Part shown: piece after piece, positions 57,523 to 64,000 of the stretch | How the letters are laid out: each line of letters starts with the position of its first letter | Numbering within the stretch: position 1 is the stretch's first letter | From: Synechocystis sp. PCC 7338 | GTDB taxonomy: Bacteria; Cyanobacteriota; Cyanobacteriia; Cyanobacteriales; Microcystaceae | Direction of reading: 5' to 3' | Length of the DNA: 64,000 nucleotides | Assembly: GCF_018282115.1 (NCBI RefSeq) | Contig: NZ_CP054306.1 | Coordinates: forward strand, 124,001 to 188,000 | Made by a program: the position numbers and the translations under genes | Notes under the pieces: generated by a model | Databases searched by the model: none | What the model saw: the letters and a program-made list of their open reading frames with translations, nothing else | Told to the model about the DNA's origin: nothing

Positions 57523-57871
57523 ACTTGGTTTAACCAAATATCAAGCCAAGCAAGTTATAAGAAAGCTTAATCCAGTCACCAAAATCAAAAGAGCTAACAC
57601 TTATGGTGTTCAAGAAGTTATTTTTTCTATAAACGAATATCTAAATAAAAAAAAAATCAAGGAAACAACTAGAGTTTCTCTTGAAAGAGTCAAGTCTGTA
57701 CTAATGCCAACCCTGGAAAATCTAGTTCAAGGGGAGTTTGGAGCCGATAGCATTTCAGAAATTGGAAAACTAGCTCAGATAATTATGGCTAAATCAAGTC
57801 AAGTGAATAGAAAAATAGCTAAACTGGAAAGAAGATCCCAAGAAATCAAGGGGCGATATGAAAAAAAATAG
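57491..57871 (+). CDS. Cassette gene B: small HTH-like helical protein
   Basis: The 126-residue protein from ATG 57491 (ATG 57482 is also possible) begins ELITQKQLVELGLTKYQAKQ, a segment that shares the pattern LG-TK--AK----LN with gene A and resembles excisionase-type HTH starts. The remainder is helical and basic (KIAKLERRSQEIKGRYEKK). It overlaps gene A by about 32 bases and gene C by 14, so the three are translationally coupled. A DNA-binding or adaptor role for the nuclease is inferred. Confidence 0.6.
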   Translation: MELITQKQLVELGLTKYQAKQVIRKLNPVTKIKRANTYGVQEVIFSINEYLNKKKIKETTRVSLERVKSVLMPTLENLVQGEFGADSISEIGKLAQIIMAKSSQVNRKIAKLERRSQEIKGRYEKK

Positions 57872-58220
57872 CTTTCTGGAATTATTTTGTCAATATAAAA
57901 TAGCTCAGGACAAGGTTGAAGGTAGTCTTAAGAACCTTGATGATAAGGTTGAGCGTATCAAAAAATACTACTCTCCCCGTAACCAATTTAACCGCTGGAG
58001 AGATTCAGGTGATGGTAAAAATTGGAAAAAAAGACAACATGAAAAGCAAAAACATAAATGTGCAAATCCTAATTGCAATTTTGTTTACGAAAAGTCAGAG
58101 TATTTTGACATAGATCACATCAAGCCCATTAAAACTCATCCTCATCTGGCAGTTGACAAGAAAAATTTACAATTACTCTGTCCTCCTTGTAATAGTCGCA
58201 AAGGAGCATTGGAGAGGTAA
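57858..58220 (+). CDS. Cassette gene C: HNH endonuclease
   Basis: The 120-residue protein has a basic coiled N-terminus (YKIAQDKVEGSLKNLDDKVE) and a complete HNH domain: CANPNCNF, DIDHIKPIKTHPHLAVDKKN, LCPPCNSRKGAL. The two Cys-x-x/x3-Cys pairs bind zinc, and the Asp-His of DIDHI and the Asn-His pair form the metal/nuclease centre. Such small HNH proteins cleave DNA in homing, restriction or phage packaging systems. It is the last gene of the overlapping cassette. Confidence 0.8.
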   Translation: MKKNSFLELFCQYKIAQDKVEGSLKNLDDKVERIKKYYSPRNQFNRWRDSGDGKNWKKRQHEKQKHKCANPNCNFVYEKSEYFDIDHIKPIKTHPHLAVDKKNLQLLCPPCNSRKGALER

Positions 58221-58358
58221 TTGCAGGATTTTATTTAGCTCTCTAGTTATGACAGTAAACCTGTAAATTTTTTTAAGTTGAAAAGAGTTAAGAGAAGAAA
58301 GTAGGACTTGATCAACAAATTCTGAGATAGGCTAGGAGTTGTTATTTCCGGGTACGTT

Positions 58359-59099
58359 ATGACTGTTGATATTAAGACAACCCTAGTTAATATTCCCAAC
58401 CAGGATTTGCAAATTGCGGGCTATTTGGCCCAGCCGGTGGCCGTGGGTCACTACCCCGTAGTGATTGTAATTCAAGAAATTTTTGGGGTTAATAGCCATA
58501 TCCGAGACGTGACTGAACGCATTGCCAAAGAAGGTTGCGTGGCGATCGCCCCGGCCATTTACCAACGGCAAGCTCCGGGCTTTGAAACCGGTTACACTCC
58601 AGAGAGCATTGAAGCGGGCAAAAAACTCAAAGATCAAACCGATAGTGCAGAAATCCTCAGTGACTTAGAGGCAACCATTGCCTATGGGCTGAGTTTACCC
58701 AACGTTAAACCCGGCGGAGTAGGATTAATTGGCTTTTGCTTTGGTGGCTGGATCACCTATTTAGGGGCTAGTTTACCCACCGTCAAGGCCACCGCTTCCT
58801 TTTACGGTGCGGGCATTCCCCATTGGGCTCCGGGGTCAGCGCAACCTCCCATCGCCTATACCGATAAGATTGAAGGCACGTTATACGCTTTCTTTGGTTT
58901 GGAGGATGCCAGCATTCCCATGGCGGATACAGAGCAGATTGAACAAGCTCTAAGTAAGTATCAGGTGAACCATAAAATTTTCCGTTACCCCGGTGCAGAC
59001 CATGGCTTTTTCTGTGATCAGAGGGCCAGCTATAACGCCGAAGCGGCCGCCGATGCCTGGCAAAAGGTAAAACAACTTTTTCAAACTGAATTGCAATGA
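58359..59099 (+). CDS. Dienelactone hydrolase-family protein
   Basis: The 246-residue alpha/beta hydrolase has the nucleophile cysteine in GLIGFCFGGWITYLGA, an aspartate in FGLEDASIPMAD and histidine in YPGADHGFFC. It probably hydrolyses a lactone or ester. Its stop overlaps the ackA start by four bases, so the genes are coupled. Equivalent of sll1298. Confidence 0.92.
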   Translation: MTVDIKTTLVNIPNQDLQIAGYLAQPVAVGHYPVVIVIQEIFGVNSHIRDVTERIAKEGCVAIAPAIYQRQAPGFETGYTPESIEAGKKLKDQTDSAEILSDLEATIAYGLSLPNVKPGGVGLIGFCFGGWITYLGASLPTVKATASFYGAGIPHWAPGSAQPPIAYTDKIEGTLYAFFGLEDASIPMADTEQIEQALSKYQVNHKIFRYPGADHGFFCDQRASYNAEAAADAWQKVKQLFQTELQ

Positions 59100-60331
59100 A
59101 ATTCCTGATTCTCAATGCCGGTTCCAGTAGCCAAAAAAGTTGCCTCTACGAGTTAGCTGGCGATCGCCTACCGGAAACAGTACCGGAGCCCTTGTGGGAG
59201 GCTTTCATTGATTGGACGGTGTTGGAAAATCAGGGGCGGCTAATGGTGGAAACCCCTGGCCAAAAACAGGTGATCATTCTGGAGACCGGCGATCGCCAAC
59301 AGGGTATAGCCCAAATGTTGGACACTCTGGTAACAGGGGACTGTGCCGTTTTGAAAAGTTTGACAGAAATTGACCTGGTGGGCCATCGAGTAGTGCATGG
59401 GGGCACGGATTACGCCGCAGCCACCTTGATTACCCCAGCGGTGAAACAGGCCATTGCGGACTTAATTCCCCTCGCTCCCGCCCATAACCCCGCCCACCTC
59501 GAAGGCATTGAAGCCATTGGCGAACAATTGGGAGACGTGCCCCAGATCGCTGTGTTCGACACCGCTTTTCACCGCACCATTCCCACCGCCGCCGCCGAAT
59601 ATCCCATTCCCCAAGCCTGGACTGAGTTGGGTATTCGTCGCTATGGTTTCCACGGCACTAGCCATAAATACTGCGCCCAGAAAACGGCGGAGATTTTAGG
59701 CCAACCTTTGGCAGAGTTAAAACTCATTACCTGCCACATCGGGAATGGCGCCTCCTTGACGGCGATCAGAAATGGAGTCAGCATCGACACCACCATGGGT
59801 TTTACCCCCTTAGAAGGGCTGATGATGGGGGCCAGGAGTGGTTCCATTGACCCAGCCATTGTGCTATTTCTGCAACAAACCCAGGGTTTAACCCCAGCAG
59901 AAATCAACGCCACGTTAAATAAAAAATCTGGTTTATTGGGAGTTTCTGGGCGATCGGCGGATTTACGCACCATTTTACAAGCTAAAGCCGAGGGGGACGA
60001 ACAAGCCCAATTGGCCTATACCATGTATATTCACCGTTTTCGTCGTTGTTTGGGGGCCATGGTTGCTTCCCTCGAAGGTCTGGATACGTTGGTGTTCACC
60101 GCCGGGGTGGGGGAAAATGCGGCCACTGTGCGGGCTGATGTTTGCCAAGCTTTTCAATTCCTGGGCTTAAAACTTGATCCAGAGTTAAACGACCGATCGC
60201 CAAGGGATACTGTTATTTCTCACTCCGACTCCTTGGTGAATGTGGTGATTGTCCACACCGAAGAAGATTGGGCGATCGCCCAGGATTGTTGGCACTGGTG
60301 GCATAGCCAGGGACTGGGCAAGAAACCGTAA
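59096..60331 (+). CDS. ackA: Acetate kinase (AckA)
   Basis: The 411-residue protein has the acetate kinase starts LILNAGSSSQKSCLYEL, GHRVVHGGTDY, FDTAFHRTIP, YGFHGTSHKY and CHIGNGASLTAIRNG. It converts acetyl phosphate and ADP to acetate and ATP, used in fermentation in the dark. It overlaps the dienelactone hydrolase gene by four bases. Equivalent of sll1299. Confidence 0.96.
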   Translation: MKFLILNAGSSSQKSCLYELAGDRLPETVPEPLWEAFIDWTVLENQGRLMVETPGQKQVIILETGDRQQGIAQMLDTLVTGDCAVLKSLTEIDLVGHRVVHGGTDYAAATLITPAVKQAIADLIPLAPAHNPAHLEGIEAIGEQLGDVPQIAVFDTAFHRTIPTAAAEYPIPQAWTELGIRRYGFHGTSHKYCAQKTAEILGQPLAELKLITCHIGNGASLTAIRNGVSIDTTMGFTPLEGLMMGARSGSIDPAIVLFLQQTQGLTPAEINATLNKKSGLLGVSGRSADLRTILQAKAEGDEQAQLAYTMYIHRFRRCLGAMVASLEGLDTLVFTAGVGENAATVRADVCQAFQFLGLKLDPELNDRSPRDTVISHSDSLVNVVIVHTEEDWAIAQDCWHWWHSQGLGKKP

Positions 60332-60389
60332 ATTGCGAAAATGTTAGAAAATGGCCATGAAATTAAATGTTGAATTAGGCTAAATTTCC

Positions 60390-61025
60390 TTGGCTAGAGT
60401 CCGCATCCGCCAACACGTTAATCCCCTCAGTCAAAAATATCGGCAGGTGTTGGCCTGTCCTGATTGGGCCACCGTTTATGACAATGTTCAACGGCCATTA
60501 CATTTGGATATTGGCTGTGCCCGGGGTCGCTTTCCCCTGAAAATGGCCCAGGAACACCCCGACTGGAATTTTTTGGGGGTGGAGATTCGTCAGCCCTTGG
60601 TACTAGAAGCCAACGAAACCGGCGATCGCCTGGGGCTTAAAAATCTCCATTACCTGTTTGGCAACATCAATGTGGAACCAGAAAAATTCTTGTCCGCCTT
60701 GCCCCCCACTCTGCAACGGGTGAGCATCCAATTTCCCGACCCCTGGTTTAAGCAACGACATAATAAACGCCGGGTAGCCCAACCGGAACTGGTCATGGCG
60801 ATCGCCAACGCCCTGCCCCCGGGAGGGGAAGTATTGCTCCAATCTGACGTGGAACCCGTCGCCGAGGACATGAAAGAGCGTTTTGCTGAAAATCCTAACT
60901 TTGCCTTCACCCATGACACCCCCTGGTTGGAGAAAAATCCCCTCGGGGTGCCCACAGAAAGGGAAATTGCCTGTTTTAACCTCCACCGTCCTGTGTACCG
61001 CTGTCTATTACAACGAATTGCCTAG
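60390..61025 (+). CDS. trmB: tRNA (guanine-N7)-methyltransferase (TrmB)
   Basis: The 211-residue protein has the SAM motif LHLDIGCARGRFPLKMAQ and the substrate-binding IQFPDPWFKQRHNKRRVAQP typical of TrmB, which methylates G46 of tRNA. Translation starts at TTG 60390; the N-terminus ARVRIRQHVNPLSQKYRQV fits the family. Its end overlaps the convergent cydB end by four bases. Equivalent of sll1300. Confidence 0.94.
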   Translation: MARVRIRQHVNPLSQKYRQVLACPDWATVYDNVQRPLHLDIGCARGRFPLKMAQEHPDWNFLGVEIRQPLVLEANETGDRLGLKNLHYLFGNINVEPEKFLSALPPTLQRVSIQFPDPWFKQRHNKRRVAQPELVMAIANALPPGGEVLLQSDVEPVAEDMKERFAENPNFAFTHDTPWLEKNPLGVPTEREIACFNLHRPVYRCLLQRIA

Positions 61026-62032
61026 TCGGTGACAATTTTGCCACGAAAAACCAGGTAATTATAGATGTTGTAGAACAGCAGGATCGGAATCAGGAAGCCA
61101 ATGAAGGTCAGCATAAACACCAGAGAACTAGGGGCCGCCGCCGCTTCATAGATGGTGACACTGGGGGGAATGATATTGGGGAAGATAATGAAACCCAAAC
61201 CGATGAAGGAAAGGGAAAACACTAAAAAAGTCCAGATAATGGGGGTATTTTCTTCCCGCAGATACAAACTCCGCAACAGTAGGCCAATGAACAGTAACCC
61301 CACCAGGGGAATGGTGGCAAAAATGTACACCAACGGAGCGGTAAACAATTGGGACCTGGCCTCTTCGGAAAAAGCTGGGGTACTAATGGTGATAAACACC
61401 GCCCCCGCCAACGTGGTCCAAGTGGCGATCGCCGCCGTTTTGAAATAGGTTTTTTGCAATTCCCCTTCGGTTTTCAAAATTAGATAGGTGGAACCGATCA
61501 GTACATAACCTTGGATTAACGTCAGGGCCACAATGACAGAGCGCCAGGTGAGCCAGTCCCACATAGTGCCGGCAAAATGTCCTTGGGCATCAACGATAAT
61601 ACCTTCAAACACACTACCAAGGGCAAAACCTTGCCCCAACGCGGCTAAGAAACTCCCCACTCCAAAGGCAATATTCCAAACCAATTTACGGTTAGCATTT
61701 TCCCGAAACTCAAAGGAGACCGCCCGGAGAATTAACCCCACCACCATGATCACTGCTGGTAAATAGAGGGCATTCAAAATGGTGGCATAGGCCAAAGGAA
61801 AGGCCCCAAATAATGACCCCCCCATCAACACCAGCCAGGTTTCGTTGGCATCCCAGACATTCCCCAAACTGGTCATAAGAATGCTACGCCGTTCCTCCGT
61901 GGAAGCGGTGAGGGATAAAATACCTACCCCCAGGTCAAAGCCATCTAGCAGGACATAGAGAAAAAGGAAAAGCCCCAAAATGAAAAACCACACCTGGGGT
62001 AAAAAATGTTGTAACGGTTCTAAAGGTTCCAT
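61022..62032 (-). CDS. cydB: Cytochrome bd-type quinol oxidase subunit II (CydB)
   Basis: The 336-residue membrane protein has eight to nine helices and the CydB features FLYVLLDGFDLGVGIL near residue 27, WDANETWLVLMGGSLFGAFP and the TIYEAAAAPSSLVFML region. It pairs with CydA to oxidise plastoquinol with O2 on the plasma or thylakoid membrane. It begins six bases downstream of cydA. Equivalent of slr1380. Confidence 0.95.
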   Translation of the reverse strand: MEPLEPLQHFLPQVWFFILGLFLFLYVLLDGFDLGVGILSLTASTEERRSILMTSLGNVWDANETWLVLMGGSLFGAFPLAYATILNALYLPAVIMVVGLILRAVSFEFRENANRKLVWNIAFGVGSFLAALGQGFALGSVFEGIIVDAQGHFAGTMWDWLTWRSVIVALTLIQGYVLIGSTYLILKTEGELQKTYFKTAAIATWTTLAGAVFITISTPAFSEEARSQLFTAPLVYIFATIPLVGLLFIGLLLRSLYLREENTPIIWTFLVFSLSFIGLGFIIFPNIIPPSVTIYEAAAAPSSLVFMLTFIGFLIPILLFYNIYNYLVFRGKIVTD

Positions 62033-62037
62033 GGTTC

Positions 62038-63498
62038 CTACTCCTTAATCTCGGCAACTTCGGCAATGTCAGCGGGGCGGCGGTTAGTGGCGTGCTTGGT
62101 AATGTTGCCCCAAAGGGAGGCTTCCGAACCCCGGGGAGCAGGCAAATTCAGGTCGGGGCCGTTGCGAATAATCCGACTGCCAAAGTAGAGAGTGGTAATT
62201 AAAAAAACAATGTACATCACACTCAACCCTGTCAGGGAAAAGAGAATTTCACCGGGGGGCAAGTTGGAAGCGGATTCCGCTGTACGCATTTCTCCGTAAA
62301 CGATCCAGGGTTGGCGACCTACGCAACGGACAATCCAACCCGTTTCCACCGCTAAATAACCCAACGGAGCGGCAAAAACCCAAGCCCGCAATAACCATTT
62401 TTGTTGGCTAATGCTTTCTGGGCTCAGTTTGCCCCGTAGCCATTGCCCCACTGTGACCGTCATCAAAGCGGCAAAAAAGAGCCCAATGGCTACCATAATG
62501 CGGAAAGAATAGTAAATTAAGCCCACCATCCTCGGGCGATCAACCGGGGCCCATTCCTTCAGGCCCTGAATGGGTTTGTCCAATTGAGGCTTGAGTTCCA
62601 AAATATAGCTCAATGCTCCGGGAATGGTCAGTTCCCAGTCATTTTTTTCTGCTTTATCGTTGGGCAAAGCTACCACACTCCAAGCCGCTGGTGTTTCCGC
62701 TGGCACCGTTTCCCAGAGGGCTTCCATGGCGGCAAGCTTAGCTGGTTGATGCACCGATACCTGTTCCGCGCTTAGGTGGCCAATGAAAATTTGTAGGGGA
62801 GCCACCGCCATCACCACCACCAAAATTACCTGCAAAGAGCGGGCAAAAAATTGCGGTTGCCGACCGGTGAGAATACACCAGGCACTGACGCCCCCAATGA
62901 CAAACATAGAGGTTTCTAAGGTGGCAAAAAACATATGCAGGAAACTATTGACCATAAATGGATTGGCGATCGCCGCAAAATAGTCCTGCACCACAAATTT
63001 TCCATCGACAAAAATGCCCCCGGCGGGGGTTTGTAACCAGGAATTAGCTGAGAGAATCCAAAAGGTAGAAAGATTTGCCCCAATGGCCACCAAAATAGTG
63101 GAAAGGTAATGAATTAATGGGGGAACTCGGTCCCAACCAAATAGCATAATGCCCAAAAAGCTAGCTTCAAGCATAAAGGCCATGGTGCTTTCAAACCCAA
63201 GCACTGTGCCGAAAAAATCCCCTACAGATTCTGAAAAAGGGGCCCAGTTCAAACCAAATTGAAAGGCCATGGGTAAACCAGTGGCTACCCCAATACCAAA
63301 ATTTAAAACGTAGAGCCGAGCCCAAAATCGAGCATGGTGATAATAGTCTAAATTACGGGTTTTGAGCCATAAACCTTCGATAATTACTAAATAAATGCCC
63401 ATACCCGTGGTTAATACCGGCCAGAGCATATGAAAAATGGCAGTGACGGCAAATTGTAGCCGTGACAACGCCACCGTATTACTGAAAAAATCCTGCAT
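62038..63498 (-). CDS. cydA: Cytochrome bd-type quinol oxidase subunit I (CydA)
   Basis: The 486-residue subunit has the haem-ligand regions around MQDFFSNTVALSRLQFAVTA, GRQPWIVYGEMRTAES (the GRQPW motif) and the short Q-loop type of cyanide-insensitive oxidases. It oxidises quinol and reduces O2. The start could be ATG 63498 or TTG 63504; AGGAG lies six bases before the TTG, so TTG is also credible. Equivalent of slr1379. Confidence 0.95.
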   Translation of the reverse strand: MQDFFSNTVALSRLQFAVTAIFHMLWPVLTTGMGIYLVIIEGLWLKTRNLDYYHHARFWARLYVLNFGIGVATGLPMAFQFGLNWAPFSESVGDFFGTVLGFESTMAFMLEASFLGIMLFGWDRVPPLIHYLSTILVAIGANLSTFWILSANSWLQTPAGGIFVDGKFVVQDYFAAIANPFMVNSFLHMFFATLETSMFVIGGVSAWCILTGRQPQFFARSLQVILVVVMAVAPLQIFIGHLSAEQVSVHQPAKLAAMEALWETVPAETPAAWSVVALPNDKAEKNDWELTIPGALSYILELKPQLDKPIQGLKEWAPVDRPRMVGLIYYSFRIMVAIGLFFAALMTVTVGQWLRGKLSPESISQQKWLLRAWVFAAPLGYLAVETGWIVRCVGRQPWIVYGEMRTAESASNLPPGEILFSLTGLSVMYIVFLITTLYFGSRIIRNGPDLNLPAPRGSEASLWGNITKHATNRRPADIAEVAEIKE

Positions 63499-63775
63499 TG
63501 GCAAAGAGCACTCCTAAATGGTTTTCTGATAGTTAGAGTTTAAAAAAAACAGAGAATTTTGCCCACTCTATCCCCTGTCCAAAACTAGCAGAAGCCAATG
63601 GGAAAGGCTCTGTATTATCAGCTACATTCCCTCTATTTTCACCCAAGCCATAGGCAAATAATTGACGAAGTTATATCTTTTGATGGACTTATAGTTAAGC
63701 TTCTTACCAATTGCCCAGGACATCCTGACTGAGACGGGACACGAAAACCATTGTTTGTCTTTGTTGATGCCAGTG

Positions 63776-64000
63776 CTAAGTAGTAAAAATTTCCTCTGGG
63801 GTCAGCACCAATTCTGAAAAAGTCCCAGACACGATGGTTTGTTGTCCCTGAAAAGCTTGGCGATCGTAAACACCTTCGCCATTGAGGGTATAGATGGAAA
63901 CGGTGGGTTGCTTAGGTTCCCCCAAAATATCCCGACTACCGATCGCCAGATAGTCAACAATCCAATATTCTTTAATGCCAAGGCGTTGATACTCGTCCAA
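63776..64000 (-). CDS. Uma2 (DUF820) putative endonuclease, N-terminus beyond window edge
   Basis: The visible 74 residues read DEYQRLGIKEYWIVDYLAIG and QPTVSIYTLNGEGVYDRQAF, ending with SELVLTPEEIFTT, the C-terminal part of Uma2-family proteins with restriction-endonuclease-like fold. YxxxGIxEYWIVD is the characteristic element. These proteins occur in dozens of copies in cyanobacteria, of unknown cellular role. The gene continues past the right edge. Confidence 0.82.
   Translation of the reverse strand: MDEYQRLGIKEYWIVDYLAIGSRDILGEPKQPTVSIYTLNGEGVYDRQAFQGQQTIVSGTFSELVLTPEEIFTT

Overview
The window looks like a chromosome segment of a unicellular cyanobacterium of the genus Synechocystis, close to but not identical with strain PCC 6803. 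The reasons are a dense scatter of the HIP1 octamer GCGATCGC, a near-complete set of genes I recognise as orthologues of PCC 6803 loci (sbtA/sbtB, ictB, thf1, cyanoQ, glnA with an NtcA promoter, dgdA, ycf22, ycf52, menA), and protein sequences that differ from remembered PCC 6803 versions at scattered residues. Locus names quoted in the entries are from memory.

Layout. 1-20.5 kb is a housekeeping block: aldo/keto reductase (cut by the window edge), pentapeptide protein, menA, leuB, sodB, an MshEN-like protein, a 37-residue membrane miniprotein missed by length filters, ictB, a decayed membrane/coiled-coil gene, thf1, nadK, the bicarbonate uptake pair sbtA-sbtB with a clear terminator, a CyanoP-like lipoprotein, fabH, plsX, a hemerythrin, ktrB, dgdA and hpnH. 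20.5-24.7 kb is an AT-rich, HIP1-free mobile-element graveyard: a protein like the C-terminal domain of phosphorothioation-associated methyltransferases, an IS256 remnant, the tail of an interrupted gene, a doubly broken IS630 element and an intact IS701-like element with its target duplication. 24.7-30 kb carries ycf52, a HerA-type ATPase and a lipid-transport operon (HTH protein, MlaF-like ATPase, MlaD/Ycf22).

30-35.4 kb holds a giant surface gene (secretion signal, hemagglutination domain, about 117 Pro-Glu repeats, CHAT protease) that is split by a one-base deletion inside the repeat. 35.5-47.9 kb is gpsA, an acetyltransferase, NtcA-controlled glnA, a large hybrid histidine kinase with a downstream response-regulator/diguanylate cyclase, FKBP isomerase, 5-formyl-THF cyclo-ligase, a HAD phosphatase and a methyltransferase. 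48-50 kb is an AT-rich, HIP1-poor islet with a stand-alone vMAP-type HTH protein divergent from two TerD-family genes. gadB follows; a DUF433/DUF5615 toxin-antitoxin pair sits exactly at its start codon between two 27-bp direct repeats.

52.4-64 kb returns to core genes (nitrilase-family amidase, ureD, cyanoQ, band-7 protein, gamma-carbonic-anhydrase-like protein, dienelactone hydrolase, ackA, trmB, cydB-cydA, Uma2-type nuclease), interrupted at 57.0-58.2 kb by an AT-rich three-gene overlapping cassette that ends in an HNH endonuclease. This cassette is the best candidate for an undescribed system.

Functionally the core genes link inorganic carbon uptake (SbtA/SbtB, IctB), photosystem II assembly and lipids (Thf1, CyanoP, CyanoQ, DgdA, PlsX, FabH, MlaD/F, MenA), nitrogen assimilation (GlnA, UreD, GadB) and respiratory/acid or oxygen stress (CydAB, SodB, AckA, GadB).
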